From the NCBI RefSeq assembly GCF_000143145.1, contig NC_014313.1, positions 2,170,001 through 2,234,000 on the forward strand: 64,000 bases of DNA, in the 5' to 3' direction. Under the pieces are notes generated by a model, which worked only from the letters and a program-made list of their open reading frames with translations, searched no databases and was not told the origin of the DNA. The DNA comes from Hyphomicrobium denitrificans ATCC 51888 (lineage in GTDB: Bacteria > Pseudomonadota > Alphaproteobacteria > Rhizobiales > Hyphomicrobiaceae). Below are positions 43,857-53,053 of this stretch, piece by piece (the first letter of the stretch is position 1; each line of letters starts with the position of its first letter). Both the position numbers and the translations under genes were made by a program.

Positions 43857-44897
43857 CTATCCGCGTTTTTGCGCCAGAGCTGTGTTCGGCAAGCCAATCC
43901 CACATTCTCCGGCAAGGTCACGCGCGTGAGAATTGCTCGGCGTGCATCCAAATTGCTTTTTGAAAGCCCGGTGGAAGGTCGAAAGATCGTTGAAGCCCCA
44001 GCGGTAAGCCAGTGCCGAAATAGAAGGACGACGGCCCGAACTGACTTCGAGATCCCACTTTATTCTCTTCAGCCGTTCGGCGGTGACGTGCGCACTGAAG
44101 GTCGTTCCGAATTGTACGAACAGCTTGTGCAGATAGCGAACCGAGATGCCGAATTGATCCGCTACCCTCGGCGGCGATAGTTCGGGATCGGAAAGGTTCT
44201 GGCCGATGTAGTCCAGTATCCGGGACAGCAAGTAATTCTTGGGCACGCTCGGATGCTGGACACAATCTGGCGCTCCGATCGCAACGGGCAATAGCGCGAC
44301 GCACGCCTGAAATAGAGCGGCGATCTCCTCTATGGGAGCCGTGCACAGCGATTGTGCAAGCATCGTGAGGCAGCCCGCCAGAGGACCGCTCAACTTTTCG
44401 GACGGAACCAGGATATTGGAGAATTTGTGATCGATATCCTGCGAGTGGGCAAACGACGACGTCGGGATGATAAAAGCCAGGTTATCGCACGGTGCGTCCG
44501 GGCGTTCGGTCAAAGTAACTGGTGAAAAACTCTCATAGAGAATGAGATCGCCGCGCTTCGCGATATTTGTCGTGCCGCCTTGGTCGACCTTGAGTTCGCC
44601 GGAGATGATGAGATTGCCGTGAATGCAATCTATTGGCGAGTGTGAAATGTTAGACTTCGTTTTTACTGCAACGATCGGACTCATACGGACACGGCCGATT
44701 GCACCATTTGCCAAGTCGATGCTTTCGACCCGACCAACGAAATCCCGTCCGTAAAATTCCGGCGTCCAGGGCATGAAAGCCGTGCAGATCGTCTCCCGAA
44801 AGAGGCTGAACGCCTCGGCTTTTGCGCCGTATTGGCTATCCCAAACATGGATATGACCGCCTTGTTGCCGGAAGGCGGCATCAACATTGCTCGTCAT
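43857..44897 (-). CDS. AraC-family transcriptional regulator (1)
   Basis: 346 residues. The N-terminal sensing domain (AraC-binding-like; FRETICTAFMPWTPEF, GNLIISGELKVDQGGT, GDLILYESFSPVTL) resembles the regulator at 49694. The C-terminal double HTH is at about 225-325 (PPRVADQFGISVRYLHKLFV, ISALAYRWGFNDLSTFHRAF, FKKQFGCTPSNS). It is divergent from the first carboxylesterase gene, the normal position for its activator. GGAGGAG seven bases upstream is a very strong ribosome site. Inducer unknown. Confidence 0.9.
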   Translation of the reverse strand: MTSNVDAAFRQQGGHIHVWDSQYGAKAEAFSLFRETICTAFMPWTPEFYGRDFVGRVESIDLANGAIGRVRMSPIVAVKTKSNISHSPIDCIHGNLIISGELKVDQGGTTNIAKRGDLILYESFSPVTLTERPDAPCDNLAFIIPTSSFAHSQDIDHKFSNILVPSEKLSGPLAGCLTMLAQSLCTAPIEEIAALFQACVALLPVAIGAPDCVQHPSVPKNYLLSRILDYIGQNLSDPELSPPRVADQFGISVRYLHKLFVQFGTTFSAHVTAERLKRIKWDLEVSSGRRPSISALAYRWGFNDLSTFHRAFKKQFGCTPSNSHARDLAGECGIGLPNTALAQKRG

Positions 44898-44907
44898 TGA
44901 CTCCTCC

Positions 44908-45075
44908 TCACAGCGGTTCTTGCGCCACTGCTTTTTTCAATGCTAGCGCTGCCTCAATAACGTGTTCGCCCCTCAACAGCCATGGCGTGTAGTGCACTAC
45001 GTCGGAATTACGTGAGCCAACCGGCAAAATAATAGCGCCGCCGAAAATCTGCGCTTGCCAGCAAATCCCTGGCAT
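44908..45075 (-). CDS. Possible small protein or leader ORF ahead of AraC regulator (1)
   Basis: 55 residues (MPGICWQAQIFGGAIILPVG onward). Its TGA is part of the TGAGGAGG that forms the ribosome site of the AraC gene 11 bp later, so translation could be coupled. It has no strong ribosome site itself. It might be a leader peptide, a small protein, or a remnant. It also contains the palindrome GTAGTGCACTAC (44989-45000), which could be an operator. Confidence 0.3.
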   Translation of the reverse strand: MPGICWQAQIFGGAIILPVGSRNSDVVHYTPWLLRGEHVIEAALALKKAVAQEPL

Positions 45076-45392
45076 TTGCTTTAAATGAGAAGAATAGTGC
45101 GCGAATAAGGGCACGCACAATTATTCTCCGAATCATCCCCAATATTCGCGAAGTCTGCTCCAAGTCGGACTTGGACCTGCTTTACCTTGTGAGCCTGATG
45201 CTTCGCGAACGAGCACTCGCACCGTGCAGCTCCTGCAACAACTTGGGCCTTCACGCCGTCGCGGCAGCAACAAAGATCATGGACAACTCCCCGCGGCAGA
45301 GGCCGCTCAGATAGCCGGTAGACACCGACCCAAAGGCGACGCGCCTTTTCATCTCTGTCGTGAAGCGATCGCCGCGTTTCAGGGAGTGAATC
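45076..45392. promoter_or_regulatory. Control region upstream of carboxylesterase 1
   Basis: About 317 bp between the possible leader ORF and the first esterase. I see no repeat array, no RNA structure and no reliable promoter motif beyond AT-rich patches (45095-45150). An AraC half-site pair is expected here but I cannot name it. Confidence 0.4.
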
Positions 45393-47075
45393 ATGCACAT
45401 CAATACATCATCGATTGAAGGGCGTCGCCGCGCGCGGTCGCGTTATATGGCATTACTCGCTTCAGTCTCCGTGCTGTCCGTCGCTGCTGCGGCAGCACCG
45501 ACTTTGGCTGGCGCGGCGAACGACGGGCCCGTCGTCAGCACTGTCGACGGATCGGTCCGCGGATATGCTGATAAAGGCGTCAATGTTTTTCTTGGAATCC
45601 CTTACGCAGCGCCGCCCGTCGGCAAGCTCCGGTGGCAGCCGCCGGCAGCCGCCAAAAAATGGAAAGGCACTCTCGACGCGACTCGCTTCGGAAACACATG
45701 CCCTCAGGTGACAGAGCTTGGCGCGTTCGCGGGTCCGTCCAGCACGAGCGAAGACTGCCTCTATCTCAACGTCTTTACGACGGGCGGAAGCGGTAACGGC
45801 AAGAAGAAGCCGGTCATCGTCTGGATTCACGGCGGCGGCAATATCGACGGCGAAACCAACGACTATGACGCGAGCAAGCTTGCGACGGGTGGGCCGTCAG
45901 GCGTTCCGACAGTTGTTGTCACGCTCAACTATCGCCTCGGCATCTTCGGCTTTTTCTCGCATGCCTCGATCAACGGCGAAGGTCATCTTTGGGGCAACTA
46001 CGGCATTCTCGACCAACAGGCCGCGCTTCGTTGGGTTCAGCGCAACATTGCGGCCTTCGGCGGCGATCCTGACAAGGTAGCCCTCGGCGGTCAGTCTGCC
46101 GGCGCTGTGGATACTGGCGCAAACCAGCTCTCTCCATATGCGAATGGCCTGTTCAACAGAGCCATTTATCAAAGCTCCCCCGGCTTCTTTTCAACCCTCC
46201 CGTCTGCCAATGACGCTCTGACGAAGGGCTCTGCGTTCGCGACGGCAGCGAATTGCCCAGGATCCAATACTGCGGCCGCAGCCTGCTTGCGCGATCTTCC
46301 CGTATCGCGGGTTCTGCAGTTGCAGGGAACTCCGAATGCCGACGGCCCTTATACGGCCGGCGCTTTTGTCGACGGCAGCGTCATTCCGTTGACGCCCGAG
46401 CAGGCGTTCTCAAGCGGCCGCTTCAACAAAATGCCGATTATCGGCGGCGCCGTGAAAGACGAAATCACATTCACGACCGGCATCACGGAGTATTTTTCCG
46501 GACCTCCGCAGGCGCCTATGACCGCCGCGCAATATGCAGCCGCTGTGACCGGGCCGGCGGCGGCGCAATATCCGCTTTCGAGCTTCGGCGGCGATCCGAT
46601 GCTGGCTTATGAGCGGTTCCAGACCGACCCTGCAAAATGCCGCGAGCTTCACGTCATGCAGCTCTGGGCGCCGCAGGTCCCAACATACGCCTATGATTTC
46701 ACCTATCAGAACGCTCCCTACTATTTCCCCAAAATGCCGGGATTCAAACCGCTGGCCGCTCACACGATCGACATCCAGTTTCTGTTCGACAACTGGCATG
46801 GCGGCAATCTTGGCGTAAATATCGATCAGACGACGGGACAGCCGCGCGAACTCAACGCCGAAGAAACGAAGCTTTCGGATCAGCTTGTCGCCGCGTGGAG
46901 CAACTTTGCCAACACCGGCAATCCGAATGGTTCCGGAAATTCGCCATGGCCAAAATTCGGTGCCGGCAAGAACGCAAAATATTTCGTCCAGGATATTCCG
47001 CTCTCTACGACGGCCGTTTCCAACTTCAGAGACACTTATAAGTGCAACTTCTGGGACACCCAGTTGACGTACTGA
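45393..47075 (+). CDS. Exported type-B carboxylesterase (1)
   Basis: 560 residues. Signal peptide with Arg-rich n-region (GRRRARSRYMALLASVSVLS; cleavage near AGA, about residue 41). Carboxylesterase/lipase type-B fold: FLGIPYAAPPVGKLRWQPP, EDCLYLNVFTT, oxyanion VIVWIHGGGN, nucleophile elbow GGQSAGA with Ser235, and the catalytic His457 in AHTIDIQFLFDN. Such enzymes cleave carboxylic esters; substrate unknown. It ends ...CNFWDTQL. AGGGAG six bases before the ATG. It is a tandem paralogue of the gene at 47443 and is followed by its own terminator. A type II secretion system 2 kb upstream could export it; that is inference. Confidence 0.92.
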   Translation: MHINTSSIEGRRRARSRYMALLASVSVLSVAAAAAPTLAGAANDGPVVSTVDGSVRGYADKGVNVFLGIPYAAPPVGKLRWQPPAAAKKWKGTLDATRFGNTCPQVTELGAFAGPSSTSEDCLYLNVFTTGGSGNGKKKPVIVWIHGGGNIDGETNDYDASKLATGGPSGVPTVVVTLNYRLGIFGFFSHASINGEGHLWGNYGILDQQAALRWVQRNIAAFGGDPDKVALGGQSAGAVDTGANQLSPYANGLFNRAIYQSSPGFFSTLPSANDALTKGSAFATAANCPGSNTAAAACLRDLPVSRVLQLQGTPNADGPYTAGAFVDGSVIPLTPEQAFSSGRFNKMPIIGGAVKDEITFTTGITEYFSGPPQAPMTAAQYAAAVTGPAAAQYPLSSFGGDPMLAYERFQTDPAKCRELHVMQLWAPQVPTYAYDFTYQNAPYYFPKMPGFKPLAAHTIDIQFLFDNWHGGNLGVNIDQTTGQPRELNAEETKLSDQLVAAWSNFANTGNPNGSGNSPWPKFGAGKNAKYFVQDIPLSTTAVSNFRDTYKCNFWDTQLTY

Positions 47076-47094
47076 AATCTCCTGCAACAAGCGT

Positions 47095-47128
47095 GCGGAG
47101 CGCGATTTATTTGCGCTCCGCTTTTTAT
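47095..47128 (+). terminator. Terminator after carboxylesterase 1
   Basis: Perfect 9-bp stem GCGGAGCGC (47095-47103) with GCGCTCCGC (47113-47121) followed by TTTTT, 20 bp after the stop codon. It makes the two esterases separate transcripts. Confidence 0.85.
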
Positions 47129-47156
47129 TGCCCCATTATTTAAAATAAGATATAAT
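47128..47156 (+). promoter_or_regulatory. Sigma70-type promoter for carboxylesterase 2
   Basis: TTGCCC (47128-47133), 17-bp spacer, TATAAT (47151-47156) in an AT-rich stretch. It leaves a leader of about 280 bases before the start at 47443, in which I see no gene. Confidence 0.5.
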
Positions 47157-47442
47157 TGCCACTTGTTGGTTTTCAGATTCTAATATTGCGATCGCCGATT
47201 CAATTCCGATTTATCGCGGCAAATTGCATTCGATTTTCACCCACTACACGCAATGCGACGGCAATGCGCTGATTGCGCATTCGACATGCACCGCATGCCT
47301 GATGCAGTTCTCTCGACGCGACGCTGAAAAAACTGCTCTCCGCATAATTTCTCCCGCGGCATCCACGTCAAACAGTGCCGCTGCTCCTCATGGTTTGCCG
47401 ACATACGCAAGCCGAGGGGCACAAAATTTGAGGAGAGGAACA

Positions 47443-49173
47443 ATGCGAAGCAAAATAGTGTCGGAAGCTCGACATGCATCGCTGAGGCGAGGCGCTGTCG
47501 TCTGCTCGCTCTTAGCCGCCGGTCTGGTTTCATCATCGGCCTTGGCGGGGAAGAACAATGACGGACCCATCGTATCGCTGACCGATGGCCAGGTTCAGGG
47601 TACGTCGGCCAGTGGCGTCAATGTCTTCCGTGGAATTCCATACGCCGCGCCGCCCGTGGGCAAGCTCCGCTGGCAGCCCCCGCAGGCCGTCAAACGTTGG
47701 AACAACGTTCGCGACGGTTCGAGCTTCGGCAATACATGCCCGCAGGTCACGGAACTCGGCGCATTCGCCGGACCGACGAGCGTTACGGAAGACTGCCTGT
47801 ATCTGAACGTCTTCACCACAGGCAGCAGCAAGAAGAAGGGCGTTATCGTCTGGATCCACGGCGGCGGCAACGTCGACGGTGAATCGAACGATTACGACGC
47901 AACCAAGCTTGCTCAGGGCGGCCCGGATGGACGCGAGACCGTCGTCGTCACTCTGAACTATCGCATGGGCCTGTTCGGCTACCTATCGCATCCCGCGCTG
48001 AACGGTGAAGGCCATCTGTCCGGCAACTATGGCATCATGGACATCCAGCAGGCCCTTCGCTGGGTCCAGCGCAATATTGCGGCGTTCGGCGGCGATCCCA
48101 ATCGTGTTGCACTCGGCGGACAATCCGCAGGCGCAACCGACACCGGGGCGAACGTTCTTTCTCCAATGAGCGCCAATCTGTTGACGCGCGCCATCTATGA
48201 AAGCGGTCCGCTGCCGACTTTGCCTTCAGCGGCAACAGCACTCGGCAGAGGGCAGGGTTTTGCAACTGCTGCCGGATGCGGCACCGACGCGAGCAAATCT
48301 TCGGCTCAGTGTCTTCGCGATCTGACGCCTGAGCGCATCCTGCAGCTGCAGGGTACGCCCAACGCAAACGGTCCTTATATCGTCGGGCCGTTCGTCGACG
48401 GCACCGTGATCCCGATCACTCCGGAAAAGGCCTGGACAACGGGTCAGTTCAACAAGATGCCGGTGATGGGCGGGCGCGTGCAGGACGAAGCCAACTTCTC
48501 GATCGGTATCACGGAATACTTCTCCGGCCAGCCGTTTGTGCCGATGACTGCCGCCCAATACACGTCGGCGCTTCAGGCCACATATAATGGCAACGCCGGT
48601 CCTGGCGGCGCGCCTCCGGCTTACCCGGCAGGAACGGCTGATCGCGTTCTCGCACAGTATCCGCTGTCGGCTTTCGGCAACGATCCGATGAAAGCCTACA
48701 ACCGGGTGCAGACCGACACGCAGAAATGCCAGGCCGATCACGTTCTGCATCTCTGGGCTCCGCAGATCACGTCCTATGCCTACGACTTCACGTATCAGGA
48801 CGCTCCCTACTACTTCCCGAAGATGCCGGGCTTCAAACCGGGTGCCGCTCATACGATCGACATCCAGTTCCTGTTCGACAACTGGCATGGCGGTCAGCTC
48901 GGCGTGAACCTCGATCAGACGACCGGCCAGCCGCGTGAACTCACGGGTCAGGAAACGAAGCTTTCCGATCAGCTCGTTGCCGCGTGGACGAACTTCGCGT
49001 GGTCCGGCAATCCAAACGGTTCGGGCAATTCGCCCTGGCCGAAGTACGGCGCCGGCAATAATGCGAAGTACCTTGTTCAGGACATCCCGCTGTCGACCTC
49101 AAATCGCAAAGACTACCGGACGAATTACAAGTGCGATTTCTGGGATACGGTTCTGCTATATCCGTCTGAATAA
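47443..49173 (+). CDS. Exported type-B carboxylesterase (2)
   Basis: 576 residues. Start ATG 47443 with AGGAG eight bases upstream; a 73-codon upstream extension of the frame has no signal and is not used. Signal peptide RHASLRRGAVVCSLLAAGLV, cleavage after SALA (about residue 35). The same landmarks as esterase 1: FRGIPYAAPPVGKLRWQPP, IVWIHGGGN, GGQSAGA with Ser228, AHTIDIQF with His470, and the CDFWDT end. By eye the two are highly similar throughout; this one has a 17-residue or so insertion (about residue 385, rich in Gly/Pro/Ala). Tandem duplication followed by divergence is the simplest history. Confidence 0.92.
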   Translation: MRSKIVSEARHASLRRGAVVCSLLAAGLVSSSALAGKNNDGPIVSLTDGQVQGTSASGVNVFRGIPYAAPPVGKLRWQPPQAVKRWNNVRDGSSFGNTCPQVTELGAFAGPTSVTEDCLYLNVFTTGSSKKKGVIVWIHGGGNVDGESNDYDATKLAQGGPDGRETVVVTLNYRMGLFGYLSHPALNGEGHLSGNYGIMDIQQALRWVQRNIAAFGGDPNRVALGGQSAGATDTGANVLSPMSANLLTRAIYESGPLPTLPSAATALGRGQGFATAAGCGTDASKSSAQCLRDLTPERILQLQGTPNANGPYIVGPFVDGTVIPITPEKAWTTGQFNKMPVMGGRVQDEANFSIGITEYFSGQPFVPMTAAQYTSALQATYNGNAGPGGAPPAYPAGTADRVLAQYPLSAFGNDPMKAYNRVQTDTQKCQADHVLHLWAPQITSYAYDFTYQDAPYYFPKMPGFKPGAAHTIDIQFLFDNWHGGQLGVNLDQTTGQPRELTGQETKLSDQLVAAWTNFAWSGNPNGSGNSPWPKYGAGNNAKYLVQDIPLSTSNRKDYRTNYKCDFWDTVLLYPSE

Positions 49174-49206
49174 TACTGCCCTACGCACGAAAGACGAAAC
49201 TACAGA

Positions 49207-49236
49207 AAGGCCGTCCATCGGGGCGGCCTTTTTTTC
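49207..49236 (+). terminator. Terminator after carboxylesterase 2
   Basis: Stem AAGGCCG (49207-49213) with CGGCCTT (49224-49230) followed by a run of seven T. 33 bp after the stop codon. It lies against the stop codon of the convergent small gene. Confidence 0.85.
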
Positions 49237-49427
49237 TATTGCAACTGACGGCGCTTTTTTTCTTTTTCTTCTAGGCGAGCCAGCGTGTCTTCGATCTGGC
49301 TCTTGAGTGTGATGAGCGCGCGATGGATCGCCGTCAGCTTTTCGCGATCCAAAACTTCAAATCCATTTTTCGTTGATTGTTCAATCGCATGACAAAATGC
49401 GATCAGGAGACGGGGATCATCGGACAT
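49236..49427 (-). CDS. Small helical hypothetical protein
   Basis: 63 residues (MSDDPRLLIAFCHAIEQSTK ... EEKEKKRRQLQ). It looks like two amphipathic helices, the second a coiled coil (TLKSQIEDTLARLEEKEKK). No signal peptide, cytosolic. Family not recognised. The ribosome site is weak (GGTGG), but the composition is protein-like. Confidence 0.5.
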   Translation of the reverse strand: MSDDPRLLIAFCHAIEQSTKNGFEVLDREKLTAIHRALITLKSQIEDTLARLEEKEKKRRQLQ

Positions 49428-49693
49428 GGCGCCACCGGCCGATTTGCTTCAACCTAATCTCAAAAACGATTAAAGCTTTAACATCCGTCGCCCGCGCGGC
49501 GCACCTGCAATCTTGTCGTCCGGAATGATGCGTTTCGGTTTCGTTGATGCCCGGATTATGTCTTATCGCCGCTTTCCGAGTGACATCGTCCGCCGGCGCT
49601 CGCTAGATAGGCGGCGCCAAGGAAAACGACGCGCATCGAAACACCTCACTCGGCATGTTTCGGTCGGGTTCGCAACGATCGCTGGGGCATCTC

Positions 49694-50680
49694 ATGACCT
49701 ACGTCGAAGGCAAACGCGGCCATTCCGACGAGACGATTGTGAGCGTCTGCGATACGGAATTCTACTCCGCCCGTGACGGCTTTTCCGCTTTTCGGGAGAT
49801 CGTCGCCGCTGCATTCATGCCGTGGTTCATGGAGCACAAGTCGGACCAGGATTTTAACGCGCGCATTGTCAGATTGTCCGGGGAGTTCGGCTCGCTCTCA
49901 CGCACAAAAATGACGCCGTTACTCGGATTGCGCAACAAATCGGAGATCTCCAAAAGCCCGGAAGGCAGCCTCTACGCGAACTACGTGATTTCCGGACGCC
50001 TTGTCGTCACTCAGAATGACGTCACCGTCACAGCTGAGAAAGGTGACCTCGTCCTCTACGATAGCACGCTGCCGGTGAAGCATTTAAAGCTCGGCGATAC
50101 TTCATTCGAAGACCTCGCGTTCTGCATTCCGAAGGAGCGGATCGGACGACCCGACAAGACTTTCGACAATCTTCTCGTTTCGAAGGTCGACATCATCCCG
50201 CCACTGGCGAGCTGCTTCGCATTCCTGTCCCATAATATTTCGTCAGCTCAGCCTGAGGAATTGGCGGCGCTTGGGGGCGCGTGCGCGGCGCTTTTGCCTA
50301 TAAGCGGTGGGCGTTCACACGAATTCCGGCCCGACGGCATTGCCGAAGATGCCTCTAATCACTATGCGCGCGAGTTGGTACGCTTCATCGATGCGCGCAT
50401 TGCGGACGCTGAACTGTGTCCCAGCATGGCGGCCGATAATCTCGGCATTTCTGTGCGATACGTGCATAAGCAGTTTGCGATGCTCGGCACGACATTCAGC
50501 AGCTACGTCACCTCGCGGCGTCTCGAACGCATCAGCCATGATCTTATTTCCGGCGTTGGCGCAAATCCGCCAATATCCGTTTTAGCGTACCGGTGGGGTT
50601 TTCGGGATCTCTCGACGTTCATTCGATGCTTCAAGAGAAAATTCGGCTGCTCTCCGCGTGAGTACCGATCAAAATTTTGA
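49694..50680 (+). CDS. AraC-family transcriptional regulator (2)
   Basis: 328 residues from ATG 49694; this start gives the same spacing to the conserved FRE...AFMPW motif as in regulator (1). A longer ATG at 49655 is possible. Sensing domain: FREIVAAAFMPWFMEH, ANYVISGRLVVTQNDV, GDLVLYDSTLPVKH. C-terminal double HTH: SMAADNLGISVRYVHKQFAM and ISVLAYRWGFRDLSTFIRCF, ending FGCSPREYRSKF. It is a clear paralogue of regulator (1), so the esterase pair is bracketed by two related regulators. It probably controls the hydrolase at 50919 or esterase 2. Confidence 0.9.
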   Translation: MTYVEGKRGHSDETIVSVCDTEFYSARDGFSAFREIVAAAFMPWFMEHKSDQDFNARIVRLSGEFGSLSRTKMTPLLGLRNKSEISKSPEGSLYANYVISGRLVVTQNDVTVTAEKGDLVLYDSTLPVKHLKLGDTSFEDLAFCIPKERIGRPDKTFDNLLVSKVDIIPPLASCFAFLSHNISSAQPEELAALGGACAALLPISGGRSHEFRPDGIAEDASNHYARELVRFIDARIADAELCPSMAADNLGISVRYVHKQFAMLGTTFSSYVTSRRLERISHDLISGVGANPPISVLAYRWGFRDLSTFIRCFKRKFGCSPREYRSKF

Positions 50681-50918
50681 TCGTCTGTTACGTTCTCCGG
50701 CGGCAATTCTCTAAATTTAAATTTCTCTCAAAATTGCATCTCTTCTTCGAACCGATGCTTAGCCAGGCGAAGAAATCGCACCTCTGTGCGCAGGCGACCA
50801 ACTTTATTCCTTCAGCGCGAAGATTCCGAATTTGAGAGCGCCTTTATTATGCCCGGCTGCTCCGCAGGAGAATGCTGCATGCGTGCGTCGCTTAGGAAGC
50901 GAAAGGAGAGACCCTTCA

Positions 50919-52127
50919 ATGGATACCCTGGTCGGATTTGAGAACAACGAGGACTTGCAGGTCGTGATCCGCCGGCGCTCGATGATGGCCGCATGCGCAA
51001 TCGCTATTCTTCTATCGTTCGGGTCTTCGCAGCCCTCCTCGGCGCAGCAGCTCTCCGACATCAAGCCTTCCCCGCCTCTGACTCTGAGTGGCCAGGGGAG
51101 CTTCTTTGTGGGTGGAAGCACGCAGTTCATCGATTCCAAATACATCTCGCCGCCTACCTTCGCGTCCGACTCCGGGAACTCGGTGATCAATCAGATGTAC
51201 GTTCAGTTTCAGATCCCGCAGAGGACGACCGATCAATACCCGATCGTTTTCGTGCACGGCTGCTGCTTGACGTCGAAGACATGGGAAACCACGCCTGATG
51301 GGCGCATGGGATGGTACGAATATTTTACGCGAAAGGGCTTCGCGACCTACATGGGCGAACAAGTTGGTCGCGGTCGCTCGGGGTTCGACGCGTTGCGCTA
51401 TCAGAAGGTTCTGACCGGCGACCTTCCAAACACGTCAAACCCCGCTATTCTTATCGCGACCGACCAGTTTGCGTGGAACGTGTTCCGATGGGGCGATTAC
51501 GCAACGAAGACGCCGTTCAAGGACGAGCGTTTTCCGATGAAAACCGTCGGCATCGGCAAAGGCGCAACGCTCGATTTCTACAAGCAGGTCATTCCCGATC
51601 TGAACTCGACTTTGAGCGATGCCTCCTCGCCGACATGCGCGGATGGCAACTGCACGCCAACGGATCCGAATGCGCGGTTCAATTCGCCGGATAACATGGC
51701 GACACTCGCCAATCAGCTCGGAGGCGCAATCCTGGTCGGACATTCGCAGTCCAGCCCGTTCCCGACGATGGCGGCCCTGCGTCCGGGCTCGATGGGGGTC
51801 CGGGGCATCATTCAGCTCGAGACCGGATGTTTTGCCAATCTGACGCCGGCGAATATCCGCGTCTTGAAAAATATTCCGATCCTGATTGTCGTCGGCGACC
51901 ACTTTACAACGCCGCAGCCGCCTGCCGCCTGCATCACGATGCAAAAACAGATCCGGGATGCGGGTGGCGACATGACGTTCGTTGCCCTGCCGGACATCGG
52001 CATCCGCGGCAACAGCCACATGTTCATGCAGGACAACAACAATCTGCAGGTTGCCGATATATTGATTTCTTGGATCAAAAAGCACGTCAAATATCGAAGA
52101 ACTTCTGGTCCAGGCCATAACCATTGA
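50919..52127 (+). CDS. Exported alpha/beta-hydrolase (esterase-like, GHSQS type)
   Basis: 402 residues. The N-terminus has an Arg triplet before a hydrophobic core (VIRRRSMMAACAIAILLSFG; cleavage near SSAQQ, about residue 44). The fold is alpha/beta-hydrolase: IVFVHGCCLTSKTWETT (oxyanion loop), GRGRSGFDALRY, the nucleophile elbow LVGHSQSSPFP with Ser276, and His367 in GNSHMFM. A Cys pair near THE position 240 (PTCADGNCTPTD) may be a disulfide. It begins with the SGQGSFFVGGSTQ motif also found in weaker form in the hydrolase at 53054. AGGAG ten bases before the ATG. Substrate unknown. Confidence 0.87.
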   Translation: MDTLVGFENNEDLQVVIRRRSMMAACAIAILLSFGSSQPSSAQQLSDIKPSPPLTLSGQGSFFVGGSTQFIDSKYISPPTFASDSGNSVINQMYVQFQIPQRTTDQYPIVFVHGCCLTSKTWETTPDGRMGWYEYFTRKGFATYMGEQVGRGRSGFDALRYQKVLTGDLPNTSNPAILIATDQFAWNVFRWGDYATKTPFKDERFPMKTVGIGKGATLDFYKQVIPDLNSTLSDASSPTCADGNCTPTDPNARFNSPDNMATLANQLGGAILVGHSQSSPFPTMAALRPGSMGVRGIIQLETGCFANLTPANIRVLKNIPILIVVGDHFTTPQPPAACITMQKQIRDAGGDMTFVALPDIGIRGNSHMFMQDNNNLQVADILISWIKKHVKYRRTSGPGHNH

Positions 52128-52259
52128 GCCTGCGCGTATCGCTATTGGTCGCCAGCCACGCGCCTGGTTAGTGCGAAAACGTTCACTGTGATGAAGGGAC
52201 GAGACAACGCACATGCAAGGCGTTGAAGATTTGCATCAGGCAAATCGGGAACTCAGACA

Positions 52260-52850
52260 ATGAGGCTTTCACGCTCAAATTCAAATTCAAAATCAACCTC
52301 GTTGCGGCGAGGCGCTCGTCCTAACGTCGGTGACAATGCAAACTCCTCGCCAGCGACCAGCGATCGGAGACTTGCGATAATTCTTTCAGTTGTGCGCGAT
52401 GAAGTTCTGGAAGGGTGCCCTTCGGGAGAAGCATTCGAGCAGGCCATCGCGATCGCATTGCTTGCGTGCATCGCGAGCCGGTCAGACGGCATCCAGGGCG
52501 CGCCCTGCCGCGAATTGCGCCTTTCACAAACTCAGGCGGCTGTCGTCGTGAAATACATCAGCGCAAACTTGACGGACCACATTCGCGTGGCTGAGCTTGC
52601 GGCGCTTCTTGAGATGAGCCCTTCGCACTTCACGCGCATATTCAGCTCAACGACCGGTATGCCGCCTTACCGCTTCGTCTTGAAGGAACGCATCAATGGC
52701 AGCAAGGAAATGCTGATCTCGACGCGCCTTTCAGCTTCTGCAATCGCCTCCACATACGGATTTTCAAGCCAAAGCCATTTTACGAAAGTTTTTCGTCAAT
52801 TTACCGGAATGACGCCCAAACAGTACAAGGCCGGCGCAAAGTTTTCATAA
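52260..52850 (+). CDS. AraC-family DNA-binding protein (3), short form
   Basis: 196 residues. Only a short variable N-terminus (Ser/Asn-rich, then VVRDEVLEGCPSGEAFEQAI) precedes the double HTH (VVKYISANLTDHIRVAELAA, LLEMSPSHFTRIFSSTTGMP, LSASAIASTYGFSSQSHFTK, VFRQFTGMTPKQYKAG). There is no effector domain of the kind in the other two regulators; it belongs to a different AraC subgroup. It lies between the two divergent hydrolase genes and likely regulates one of them. Confidence 0.85.
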   Translation: MRLSRSNSNSKSTSLRRGARPNVGDNANSSPATSDRRLAIILSVVRDEVLEGCPSGEAFEQAIAIALLACIASRSDGIQGAPCRELRLSQTQAAVVVKYISANLTDHIRVAELAALLEMSPSHFTRIFSSTTGMPPYRFVLKERINGSKEMLISTRLSASAIASTYGFSSQSHFTKVFRQFTGMTPKQYKAGAKFS

Positions 52851-53053
52851 GCTGCAGCTGATCGGATCAATTGCCATCGGCGAATATATCTATATCCGAA
52901 AATAATCTTCATACGGAGCAGGATGATGTCAACACGCGCAGGAACGTTGTAGTTCCACCCACGCCACTTTCATATCTTTTCCTCCGCCAGCGCATTGGGA
53001 TGTCATCCAAGCCAATTTGCGCTCGCATACAAAATCATTGCTAGGAGGAAATA

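Noticed and set aside
47224..47442. N-terminal extension of carboxylesterase 2 by 73 codons
   Set aside because: The extension has no conserved sequence, while the ATG at 47443 has AGGAG and begins a signal peptide.
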